A DNA stretch of 12,551 nucleotides from Candidatus Latescibacterota bacterium (lineage in GTDB: Bacteria > JAAXHH01 > JACQVL01), in NCBI GenBank assembly GCA_016209865.1, contig JACQVL010000148.1:1-12551 (forward strand), read 5' to 3'. Below are positions 6,190-12,551 of the stretch, piece after piece; within the stretch, counting starts at the first letter, position 1, and each line of letters begins with the position of its first letter. The notes beneath the pieces are model-generated. The model made no database searches. It saw only the letters and a program-made list of their open reading frames with translations, and was not told the DNA's origin. The translations under genes and the position numbers were made by a program.

Positions 6190-6750
6190 TCATCCGTTAT
6201 ACCGGCTGATGGCCGCAGCCAATCCCTCGATGACGAACGTCTGAAGCTGCTCACACGCCCGGTCGATCACCGCCCGCAACCCCGCATCCTCGTCATCAGT
6301 GAACGGGTCGAGGACGTAGTCCGCGCGCTCCACACCCTCCGGCGGCTGGCCGATCCCGATGCGCTGCCGGGCAAACTCCCTCGACCCGACTGCGGCGATG
6401 ATGGAGGTCAGCCCGTTATGTCCCCCGTCGCTCCCCCGTCCCCGGAGACGGAGCTTGCCGAAGGGGAGGTTGACGTCGTCACAGATCACGACGAGGTCTG
6501 GGAGACCGAGGCCGTACACCCGCATCGCCTCGACCACCGCCCGACCGCTCCGGTTCATGAACGTCGTCGGCTTGATGAGGACGACCGCCTCAGACCCGAT
6601 CAGACCGGAGACCGCGTCGAACCCCTCACCCTCCCGTCGTAACCGGAGCTGGAGCCGGTCGAGCCAGGCGTCGATCACCCGGTAGCCCACGTTGTGGCGG
6701 GTACGACGGTAGGCGCTCCCCGGGTTGCCGAGGCCGATGAACGCGCGCAT
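6190..6750 (-). CDS. pth: Peptidyl-tRNA hydrolase
   Basis: This 186-residue Pth cleaves the ester bond of peptidyl-tRNAs released from stalled ribosomes, recycling tRNA in the cytosol. All key residues are visible: N9 in the opening G-L-G-N-P-G, catalytic H19 in T-R-H-N-V-G-Y, N66 in P-T-T-F-M-N-R-S-G, D91 in I-C-D-D-V-N-L-P-F-G, and N112 in G-G-H-N-G-L. Length is normal for the bacterial enzyme. The ATG at 6750 comes only six bases after the L25 stop, so the two are surely co-transcribed and perhaps translationally coupled. L25-pth adjacency is common across bacteria. Confidence 0.97.
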   Translation of the reverse strand: MRAFIGLGNPGSAYRRTRHNVGYRVIDAWLDRLQLRLRREGEGFDAVSGLIGSEAVVLIKPTTFMNRSGRAVVEAMRVYGLGLPDLVVICDDVNLPFGKLRLRGRGSDGGHNGLTSIIAAVGSREFARQRIGIGQPPEGVERADYVLDPFTDDEDAGLRAVIDRACEQLQTFVIEGLAAAISRYNG

Positions 6751-6756
6751 CCAGCC

Positions 6757-7416
6757 TCATCTCCCCTGCTCTTCCTTTTCCTCGTCAACGGCGCGCGGCC
6801 GCTCGATCAATTCCGGCTCGGCCAGTTCTTCCGTCACCGGCACTGCTTCCTCCTCGCGCATCGGCGGGACGACCGTGGCGATGACCGTCTCCCCGTGCGT
6901 CCCGATGCCGATACGGGGGATGGAGAGGTCGCGCACGTGGATCGAGTCGCCGATGTCGAGGGCGGAGACGTCCACCTCGATATGCTCCGGGATATCCGAC
7001 GCCAGACAGGTGATCGACAACTCGCGGAGCGACTGCTGGAGAATCCCTCCACGCTCCCGGCTCGCCCCGATCGCGCGCCCGACCAGGAGGATGGGCACAT
7101 CCATCGTCAGCCGCTGCGTCATGGAGATGTGCTGGAAATCGACGTGCAGCAACGCGTCGCTCAGCGGGTTGCGCTGCACCTCGCGGAGCAGCGCCATGCG
7201 CGTGTCGTTCGCGTCAACCTGGAGGTTAATGACGACGTTCTCCCCATGACGCTTCCGCATGAACGCCTCGAATTCGCGCCGGTCGAGTTCTAACGGTTCT
7301 GGACTCTTTCCCGACCCGTAGATCACTGCCGGCAGCTTCCCCGCCCGCCGCAACGCCTTCGCCCACCCCGTCCCAACCTCCTGACGCCTGCGGGCGGTCA
7401 ATGAGACCTCGTTCAT
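6757..7416 (-). CDS. rplY: 50S ribosomal protein bL25, long CTC/TL5 form
   Basis: This 219-residue bL25 binds 5S rRNA. Residues 1 to about 92 form the L25 domain (A-R-R-R-Q-E-V-G-T-G then L-P-A-V-I-Y-G, and L-L-H-V-D-F-Q-H-I). Residues about 98-190 form the extra beta domain of the CTC/TL5 type (V-P-I-L-L-V-G, D-I-P-E-H-I-E-V-D-V, G-D-S-I-H-V-R-D-L). Residues about 188-219 are an acidic, Glu-rich tail. The ATG at 7416 follows a purine-rich GGGGGAGGGAG leader. It sits between prs and pth, a conserved order, 60 bp after prs. Confidence 0.96.
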   Translation of the reverse strand: MNEVSLTARRRQEVGTGWAKALRRAGKLPAVIYGSGKSPEPLELDRREFEAFMRKRHGENVVINLQVDANDTRMALLREVQRNPLSDALLHVDFQHISMTQRLTMDVPILLVGRAIGASRERGGILQQSLRELSITCLASDIPEHIEVDVSALDIGDSIHVRDLSIPRIGIGTHGETVIATVVPPMREEEAVPVTEELAEPELIERPRAVDEEKEEQGR

Positions 7417-7455
7417 ACTACTCCCTCCCCCGAATAACCCTCAGCAGGCGGTCTT

Positions 7456-7476
7456 CACCGACCACCGACCACCGAT
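7456..7476. repeat. Three CACCGAC heptamers abutting the prs stop codon
   Basis: CACCGAC (7456-7462), CACCGAC (7463-7469) and CACCGAT (7470-7476) lie head to tail. The next bases, 7477-7479, are the prs stop codon read on the minus strand, so the array begins exactly where the gene ends. Read in the transcript direction the word is TCGGTGG. The rest of the 60-bp spacer before rplY shows only its ribosome-binding site. Confidence 0.85.
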
Positions 7477-8421
7477 TTAAAACGTCGACTCAAACAACGA
7501 ACTGACCGACTGCTCCTGATGAATCCGGCGAATCGCCTCCCCTAAGAGGGACGCGACCGAGACGACCTCGATCTTCGGGCTGAGTTTGTCCGGACCGAGG
7601 TAGATGGTGTTGGTCACGACAAGCTTCGTGATCTCCGACTGCTCGATCCGTTGCACCGCCGTGCCCGACAGGATGGCGTGGGTACAGCCAGCGTAGATCT
7701 CGCGCGCCCCCTTCGCCCGCAGCGCCGCCGCCGCGCCCGTCAGGCTCCCGCCCGTGTCGATCATATCGTCGCGGATGATGACATTCCGTCCCTCGACATC
7801 CCCGATGACGTTGAGCACCTCCGCCACATTCGGCCGGGGCCGTCGTTTGTCGACCATCGCTAAGGGCGCGTTCAGCCGTTTCGCGTACGACCGCGCCATG
7901 GCGATGCTGCCCGCGTCCGGGGAAACGACAACCAGGTCGGGGAGGTTGAGTTGAATCAGGTGTTTCGTGTACACGGGCGCTGAATACAGATGATCCAGAG
8001 GAATATCGAAGAACCCCTGAATCTGCGACGCGTGGAGGTCCATCGTCAACACCCGGTCGGTTCCCGCTGTCGTGATCAGGTTGGCCACCAGCTTGGCGGA
8101 GATGGGCACGCGCGGCTTTGCCTTGCGGTCCTGCCGGGCATACCCGAAGTACGGGATGACGGCGGTCACCCGCCGGGCGGACGACCGTTTCATCGCGTCG
8201 ATCATCAACAGCAGTTCGAGGAGGTTGTCCGCCGGGGCGTTCGTCGGCTGCACGATGAAGACGTCCGTCCCCCGGATGTTCTCGTTGATCTGCACCTCGA
8301 TCTCCCCGTCGCTGAACCGGCCGACTTTCGCGTCCCCTAACGGGATGCGCAGGTAGTGACAGACCTCCTGGGCCAGCGGTCGATTCGAATTGCCGCTGAA
8401 CACCTTCAGCTCGTCCGCCAT
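7477..8421 (-). CDS. prs: Ribose-phosphate pyrophosphokinase (PRPP synthase)
   Basis: The 314-residue class I enzyme makes PRPP from ribose 5-phosphate and ATP for nucleotide, His and Trp synthesis. It shows the flexible-loop region Y-F-G-Y-A-R-Q-D-R-K (91-100), the metal and substrate region D-L-H-A-S-Q-I-Q-G-F-F-D (128-139, with H130), S-P-D-A-G (167-171, with D169), and the PRPP-binding loop D-D-M-I-D-T-G-G-S-L (218-227). The frame is open upstream to 8499, but the ATG at 8421 is chosen: it has GGAGGG just upstream, gives normal family length and follows ispE by 23 bp. The ispE-prs-rplY-pth order is standard. A possible second promoter lies inside ispE. Confidence 0.97.
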   Translation of the reverse strand: MADELKVFSGNSNRPLAQEVCHYLRIPLGDAKVGRFSDGEIEVQINENIRGTDVFIVQPTNAPADNLLELLLMIDAMKRSSARRVTAVIPYFGYARQDRKAKPRVPISAKLVANLITTAGTDRVLTMDLHASQIQGFFDIPLDHLYSAPVYTKHLIQLNLPDLVVVSPDAGSIAMARSYAKRLNAPLAMVDKRRPRPNVAEVLNVIGDVEGRNVIIRDDMIDTGGSLTGAAAALRAKGAREIYAGCTHAILSGTAVQRIEQSEITKLVVTNTIYLGPDKLSPKIEVVSVASLLGEAIRRIHQEQSVSSLFESTF

Positions 8422-8444
8422 CTCGCCCTCCCTGACGCCCCACC

Positions 8445-9326
8445 TCAGCGTCCAGATCGCTCCGCAATCTCTCGTGCGGAGACGGGCATCGCCACCCACA
8501 CCCGCCAGGTCGTCTCCACCTGCCGGACTCGATCGGCCACCCGGCTCGCGGCCAGCCGGTCCGGGACGACCCCGAACACCGTCGGCCCGCTGCCCGACAT
8601 CGCCGCCCCGGCTGCCCCACAGTCGATCAGGGTCTGCTTCACCCGGCCGACCACCGGCAGATGGGCGAGCACCGGCGACTCCAGGTCGTTCCGCAGATGC
8701 ACGACCAGACGATCGAGATCCCCTTCATGTAACGAAGAGATAATTAAATTAACAATAGAAGAAAAATTTGTCAATTCTATTTTTACCTGCTGGTAGGCCC
8801 AGGCGGTGGATACCGCACAGGGCGGGGTCACTAAAACGAACGCGAACGGGCAGGCGGTATCGAGAAACTCGACCACCTCTCCCCGGCCGCGGCCGATGGC
8901 CATCCCGCCCCGCAGGCAGAACGGGACGTCCGACCCGAGCCGGTCGGCCATCGCGAGGAGGTCGTCGAACGACAGCCCGGCGTCCCACAGCCGGTCGAGG
9001 GCGATCAGCGTCACCGCCCCGTTCCCGCTCCCCCCCGCCAGCCCGGCGGCAACCGGGATGCGCTTCTGGATGTCAACCCGGACTCCGGACTCCGTCCCGA
9101 CCCGACTCCGGATGAGCTCCGCCGCGCGGTACGCTAAGTTCCGCTCATCCGTCGGCACCGCCGGGTCGTCACAGGTCACGGTCGTGCCCGACGCCTGCGG
9201 CGAGACGGTGAGCGTGTCCGTCAGGTCGACCGTCTGCATCACCGTCTCGATGTCGTGGTAGCCGTCCGGCCGCTTCCGCAGCACCCGGAGACCGAGGTTG
9301 ATCTTGGCGTAGGAATGGATGGTCAT
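8445..9326 (-). CDS. ispE: 4-diphosphocytidyl-2-C-methyl-D-erythritol kinase
   Basis: This 293-residue GHMP kinase phosphorylates CDP-methylerythritol in the MEP isoprenoid pathway. It shows the N-terminal Y-A-K-I-N-L motif (K8), the ATP-binding glycine loop P-V-A-A-G-L-A-G-G-S-G-N (91-102), catalytic D133 in G-S-D-V-P-F, and motif 3 S-G-S-G-P-T-V-F-G (244-252). The ATG at 9326 is where family homology begins, but no Shine-Dalgarno precedes it: an inverted-repeat element starts 12 bp upstream. Residues 181-202 (8786-8721), a variable loop in the family, are encoded by A/T-ending codons quite unlike the rest of the gene. The frame is intact through this patch. Confidence 0.96.
   Translation of the reverse strand: MTIHSYAKINLGLRVLRKRPDGYHDIETVMQTVDLTDTLTVSPQASGTTVTCDDPAVPTDERNLAYRAAELIRSRVGTESGVRVDIQKRIPVAAGLAGGSGNGAVTLIALDRLWDAGLSFDDLLAMADRLGSDVPFCLRGGMAIGRGRGEVVEFLDTACPFAFVLVTPPCAVSTAWAYQQVKIELTNFSSIVNLIISSLHEGDLDRLVVHLRNDLESPVLAHLPVVGRVKQTLIDCGAAGAAMSGSGPTVFGVVPDRLAASRVADRVRQVETTWRVWVAMPVSAREIAERSGR
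8746..8774 (-). promoter_or_regulatory. Possible internal promoter within ispE, facing prs
   Basis: On the minus strand a perfect TTGACA (8774-8769) is followed by 17 bases and TAATTT (8751-8746), which keeps the three most conserved -10 positions (T1, A2, T6). It falls in an AT-rich island of about 65 bp in an otherwise GC-rich gene. A start near 8740 would give prs a leader of about 320 bases. Speculative: AT-rich DNA yields such matches by chance. Confidence 0.35.
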
Positions 9327-9337
9327 GGTGATATGGT

Positions 9338-9405
9338 GTAGGGGCGAAGCATTCGCCGATTGTCTATTGGATGGCTCAGGCTTAGGGCGAATGCTTCGCC
9401 CTTAC
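9338..9405. repeat. Interspersed hairpin repeat (GTAGGGGCGAAGCATTCGCC arms)
   Basis: The arms at 9338-9357 and 9386-9405 are 20 bases long and reverse-complementary with one mismatch, around a 28-base loop. Each arm also contains a smaller self-complementary core (GCGAA-GCA-TTCGC). It resembles the GTAGGGGCGAA-type hairpins scattered between genes in several phyla; this is from memory, not a search. It sits between the Wzi-like gene and ispE, 11 bases from the ispE ATG. No T-run follows, so it is not a standard terminator. Confidence 0.85.
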
Positions 9406-9436
9406 GGGCGCCCCAACCACCATGCCGTCATGGGCG

Positions 9437-9455
9437 AACGTGTGAACGTTCAACG
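9437..9455. repeat. Degenerate AACGTT-type repeat after the Wzi-like gene
   Basis: AACGTG, AACGTT and a partial AACG follow each other at 8- then 7-base spacing, four bases beyond the stop codon of the Wzi-like gene (9461-9459). The word matches the exact 8-bp array at 3147-3184. It is weaker than the other arrays and could be chance. Confidence 0.5.
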
Positions 9456-9458
9456 CCA

Positions 9459-11114
9459 TCATTCCCACCCGACAATCCGATTAAAATTGATGAACACCCC
9501 TGCTCGAAATAACTGGACCTGATTCTTGACGACGCCCGGCGCGAACCCGAAATCAGTCACATGGGCAAGGCGCACGTCGACCCGGAATTGGACATCGACC
9601 GACGGCACGTACCGGGCGCCGAGGTTCAGGGCGTGCGTGCGCTGCACCGGGCCGAACGGGAACGGCTCTGTGTACCCTGCATCAACGGACGGCACGTTGA
9701 GATAATCCGTGTTGTACGGGCTGGTGATGTTATCCCTGCCCTGCCGGGTGTACTCGTAGCTGCCGGAGACGAACACCGTCCGCCCGGCCCATCCGGACGC
9801 GGTCAGGTCGAGACGATCGACGTTGTTCCCTAAAAAATACCCGATCGGCCGGTTCCGGTGGACGAAACGTTCCCATTCGTTGAACAGGGTATTGTACGTC
9901 CGGTTGGCCACCCGGACATATTCCGCTCGTACGGAGACGCCGTCGAGGCCGAACGGATCGGCGTACTGGGCACCGATGAGCAGGCCGACCTTGCTGGGCT
10001 CCAGGTCGGAGGTGTTCACGCGCTCGATCTTCACATCATCGATCAGCAGTTCCCCGAACAGTTCAAGCCGGGGGACTGGGAACAGGTCGATGTCGAGCGA
10101 GGCCAGCTCGCTGCCCGTCCGGCCGAGCGACTCGTCGTTCAACTGTTCGCCGTGGTAAAAATTGACCGGGTTGATGAACGCCAGCTCGAACGTCCGCCGC
10201 GGCCCGCCGTAGATGATCACCTCGGAGACCCCGATGCTCCCCCACTGAGCGAGCCGGAAGTCGAGACGGTGTCCGTTGATGAACCGTCTGGCGGTGTTGA
10301 CCGGACCCTGGCCGCGGACGATGACCGTATCGAGCGGGACGTCGTCGAGCGCGATCCCGAAGGCGGTGAACCTGACGAATGAGGCGGTCAAATCGACGCG
10401 GTACTGGTCGAACGTCCGGGAATTGTCGGAGAGGAGCAAGTTCCCGCTCTTCCCGGAGCCGAGGACGAGAAAATCGCGGCCGAGGGTGAAATGCACCGGG
10501 CGGAATGTCCCCTGCACGTACGCCTGCTCGGTATAGGCGTTAAACCCTCTGAACGGTTTCCCGATGTAGGCCGGGTCGTCCTTGAGGTTGCGGTCGGCCC
10601 GGAGGCTGTGGTACAGGGCGAGGTGGTCGCCGAGGCCGACGCTGACCGTGCTCCGGATGGCCTCACGGGCTTTCGTTCCCCCGCTCATCGGGTTGATGCC
10701 GTAGTAGACCAGGTCGCTCCGTTCGAGAGCGTGCGGCCGGGAGGCAGCGTCGAGAGTTCCGATCAGACCCAGCTTCAGCCGGTTGGGCGCGACGGCGCCT
10801 GACAGCTCGTCGAGTTCCGGACGGAATTCAGCGGCCAGGAGGTCGAGGAGGCCTTGCTCGGCCTGCGACGGCTGGCGTCGGTCCGTGTCGATGTCCGACC
10901 GGACGCGGCGCAGCTCGGCCGCGATCGCGCCCCGTGTGAACGGGCGGTTAGAGATGAACAGGCTGGTGAAATACCCGCGGAGCCGTAACTGATCGAGAAG
11001 GGGATAACTCCAGTGGAACGAGGGCAGCGTCTCCTCACCCGCCGCATGGCCGGGGTGCGGGACGCTGATGAGCAGGATGACCGTGACGAGGGTGTTACGG
11101 ATGACTGGCGCCAC
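9459..11114 (-). CDS. Wzi-like capsule assembly outer-membrane protein
   Basis: This 551-residue protein begins with a signal peptide (basic R6, hydrophobic core about 8-18, likely cleavage after A24 in G-H-A). It continues with alternating aromatic strands typical of an outer-membrane beta-barrel. It resembles the capsule assembly protein Wzi family: an N-terminal helical region around R-P-F-T-R-G-A-I-A-A-E-L, then segments such as F-T-L-G-R-D-F-L-V-L-G-S-G and F-E-L-A-F-I-N-P-V-N-F-Y. It is longer than E. coli Wzi, as non-enterobacterial members often are. The mature protein would sit in the outer membrane, where Wzi helps anchor capsule polysaccharide. The C-terminus ends V-G-W-E rather than in an aromatic residue. 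The start overlaps gmhA by 20 bp, suggesting coupling to heptose synthesis. Family fairly sure; ligand unknown. Confidence 0.8.
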   Translation of the reverse strand: MAPVIRNTLVTVILLISVPHPGHAAGEETLPSFHWSYPLLDQLRLRGYFTSLFISNRPFTRGAIAAELRRVRSDIDTDRRQPSQAEQGLLDLLAAEFRPELDELSGAVAPNRLKLGLIGTLDAASRPHALERSDLVYYGINPMSGGTKAREAIRSTVSVGLGDHLALYHSLRADRNLKDDPAYIGKPFRGFNAYTEQAYVQGTFRPVHFTLGRDFLVLGSGKSGNLLLSDNSRTFDQYRVDLTASFVRFTAFGIALDDVPLDTVIVRGQGPVNTARRFINGHRLDFRLAQWGSIGVSEVIIYGGPRRTFELAFINPVNFYHGEQLNDESLGRTGSELASLDIDLFPVPRLELFGELLIDDVKIERVNTSDLEPSKVGLLIGAQYADPFGLDGVSVRAEYVRVANRTYNTLFNEWERFVHRNRPIGYFLGNNVDRLDLTASGWAGRTVFVSGSYEYTRQGRDNITSPYNTDYLNVPSVDAGYTEPFPFGPVQRTHALNLGARYVPSVDVQFRVDVRLAHVTDFGFAPGVVKNQVQLFRAGVFINFNRIVGWE

Positions 11115-11697
11115 TGGCGCGCTCCGCGTGCGGCGCTCTGATGATCTCCGTCGCCCGGTTGATGATGAGATGGAAGATGATCATGTGCACGCTCTCCGCC
11201 ATCCCGTAGTCGTGGATGGGCACGTGCACCGGATGATGCGCCATCTCCCGTAACCGGCCCCCGTCGAACCCAGTCAGCCCGATGGTGGTCAGACCGTGCT
11301 CGTTCGCGTACGCGATCGCCCGGAGGACGTTGGGGCTGTTGCCGGAGGCGCTGATGCCGATGACCAGGTCTCCCGGCTCCGCCAGGTTACGCAGTTGCTG
11401 CTCGAACACCGTCTCGTACCCGTTGTCGTTCGCCCAGGCGGTGACGTACGGCAGGTTGTCCGTCAGGCTGATGACCTTGAACCGCAGCGGGTCGTCTAAG
11501 CTCGTCAGGGTGCACTTGCCCAGGTCCTCGCAGAAATGCGAGGCGGTCGCCGCGCTCCCGCCGTTGCCGATGATGAAGACCCGGCGTCCGTTCGCCCGTG
11601 CCTCGAACAAAAGATCGATCAACCGCTGCACCTGGCCGGGGTCGACCGTCAGGCACGACTCAGACGCCCACGTGAGGTAGTCGGCAATCATTTCCAT
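11095..11697 (-). CDS. gmhA: D-sedoheptulose-7-phosphate isomerase
   Basis: This 200-residue SIS-domain protein matches GmhA, which converts sedoheptulose 7-phosphate to D-glycero-D-manno-heptose 7-phosphate, the first step to nucleotide-activated heptose. Visible features are the phosphate-binding G-N-G-G-S-A-A (44-50), E57 in H-F-C-E-D-L, S-A-S-G-N-S (116-121), and the E168/H171 pair in M-A-E-S-V-H, equivalent to the catalytic base region. The ATG at 11697 overlaps the hddA stop by 10 bp. The ATG two codons later gives a classic ATGA overlap and is equally plausible. Its product is the substrate of the upstream kinase HddA. The C-terminal residues after about 188 are a non-conserved tail. 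Confidence 0.93.
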   Translation of the reverse strand: MEMIADYLTWASESCLTVDPGQVQRLIDLLFEARANGRRVFIIGNGGSAATASHFCEDLGKCTLTSLDDPLRFKVISLTDNLPYVTAWANDNGYETVFEQQLRNLAEPGDLVIGISASGNSPNVLRAIAYANEHGLTTIGLTGFDGGRLREMAHHPVHVPIHDYGMAESVHMIIFHLIINRATEIIRAPHAERASGASHP

Positions 11698-12551
11698 TCG
11701 TACCTCCGCATGTTGAAGATCACCTTACTCCCATCCCGTTCGAGCATGAACGGGAGTTCTCGGAGGTCGGACAGCGCCTCGCGGACCTGGGCCTGCACCC
11801 GCTGGGGACAGTAGAGCAGGAAGAACCCACCCGCGCCCGCCCCGCAGAGCTTCCCGCCGAGCGCCCCGGCGTCGAGCGCCCGCCGGTACAAGTCATCGAT
11901 ACTGGGGTCGCTGACCCGGTCGGACATCTCCTTCTTCCAGCCCCAGCCCCGGTCTAAGACCTCGCCGAGCGCGTCTAATTGCCCGCTCGTCAGTCGCTCA
12001 CGGGTCTCGTGGGCGAGCGTCTTGAGTTGGCGGAGCATCGTGCGTTTCTCAGGAATCCGGGCTTTCTGCTCGTGGAGGACGGCCGCGGCGCTCCGGGTCC
12101 GGTTGGTGTAGAACAGCATCAGGTTCTCGCTCAGTTGCCGTTTGTGATGGTTGGGGAGGGCTAACCGTTCCGCCCGCACCGTCCCGCCCGGGTCGAACTG
12201 AAAACACCGCAGTCCCCCGAACGCGGCGATGTACTGGTCCTGTTTCCCGATGGGTTTGCCCAAGCGGACGACCTCGATGTCGTACGCCTCTTGCGCTAAC
12301 CGCTCGGCCGGCTGCGGGTCGCCGCGGTAGGCGTAGAGCGCGTTGAGCAGGCCGACCGTCACGCTGCTGGACGAGCCGAGTCCCGACCCCTCGGACGGCA
12401 CATCGGCTAAGGTGGTGATCTCGATCCCCCCCGTCACTCCCGTCACCCGCATCGCCTCGCGGACGAGGTCGTGCTCGATCTGATCGACCGTGTCGACGAT
12501 CTCTTTCCGGGAATAGTTGATGTAAATCTTCTCGTCAAACCGTTCCTTGAC
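11688..12551 (-). CDS. hddA: D-glycero-alpha-D-manno-heptose-7-phosphate kinase, 5' end missing
   Basis: The frame is open to the right edge of the window. The first 33 visible codons (V-K-E-R-F-D-E-K-I-Y-I-N-Y) match the HddA family, so the ATG at 12452 is internal and about 40 N-terminal residues lie outside. The 287 visible residues show the GHMP ATP loop E-G-S-G-L-G-S-S-S-S (54-63), G-K-P-I-G-K-Q-D-Q-Y and motif 3 G-G-K-L-C-G-A-G-A-G-G (232-242). HddA phosphorylates heptose 7-phosphate at C1 to the alpha anomer, leading to GDP-heptose for surface glycans, unlike the HldE route to ADP-heptose for LPS core. It overlaps gmhA, the preceding enzyme of the pathway. Confidence 0.93.
   Translation of the reverse strand, partial: VKERFDEKIYINYSRKEIVDTVDQIEHDLVREAMRVTGVTGGIEITTLADVPSEGSGLGSSSSVTVGLLNALYAYRGDPQPAERLAQEAYDIEVVRLGKPIGKQDQYIAAFGGLRCFQFDPGGTVRAERLALPNHHKRQLSENLMLFYTNRTRSAAAVLHEQKARIPEKRTMLRQLKTLAHETRERLTSGQLDALGEVLDRGWGWKKEMSDRVSDPSIDDLYRRALDAGALGGKLCGAGAGGFFLLYCPQRVQAQVREALSDLRELPFMLERDGSKVIFNMRRYEWK

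Noticed and set aside
6165-6254. Upstream ATG for rpsF
   Set aside because: It lies within pth, and the translation only becomes S6-like at the GTG at 6164, which has a perfect SD.
6164-6260. S6:S18 autoregulatory RNA motif in the rpsF leader
   Set aside because: The gap to pth is only 25 bases and I could not draw the expected helices with the conserved bulge. A covariance-model scan would decide.
8422-8499. 26-codon N-terminal extension of prs
   Set aside because: It overlaps the end of ispE, adds non-homologous residues and ignores the good SD before 8421.
9338-9405. Intrinsic terminator
   Set aside because: The stem is strong but no U-tract follows in either direction, so the repeat-element description fits better.

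Overview
The window is a GC-rich bacterial chromosomal segment in which every gene I can support lies on the minus strand, so the biological order runs from high to low coordinates. Heptose-sugar genes and a Wzi-type outer-membrane protein point to a diderm (Gram-negative type) bacterium. The order ispE-prs-L25-pth-rpsF-rpsR-rplI is typical of many GC-rich diderm phyla. I cannot fix the phylum from sequence alone. None of the three tRNAs encodes its CCA end, and several genes start with GTG.

Layout, in transcription order. (1) 12551-9459: a surface-glycan block with hddA (cut by the window edge), gmhA and a capsule-assembly Wzi-like protein, all overlapping. (2) 9338-9405: an inverted-repeat hairpin next to the ispE start. 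(3) 9326-5084: a housekeeping run of ispE, prs, rplY/ctc (L25), pth, rpsF (S6), rpsR (S18) and rplI (L9), with short gaps that suggest co-transcription. A strikingly AT-rich stretch inside ispE carries a promoter-like TTGACA pointing at prs. (4) 5070-5042: a good sigma70-type promoter, followed by a 103-residue two-helix membrane protein, tRNA-Val(TAC), tRNA-Asp(GTC), tRNA-Leu(CAA) and an ArgE-like M20 deacetylase. (5) 3142-1079: an unusual 687-residue protein joining a plasmid RepA-like replication-initiator region to an ExeA-type AAA ATPase. (6) 1026-196: an amidohydrolase-2 family enzyme. (7) 37-1: the first codons of another gene leaving the window.

Two things stand out. The first is the RepA-like/ExeA-like fusion, whose upstream spacer is made of five AACGTT palindromes spaced exactly 8 bp apart. 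The second is a set of unrelated 7- or 8-bp tandem words (GTGACGA, GGGAAAT, TCGGTGG, AACGTTSR), each of which abuts or contains the stop codon of the gene before it. They resemble the short tandemly repeated repetitive (STRR) heptamers known from filamentous cyanobacteria. Roles suggested for either are inference.
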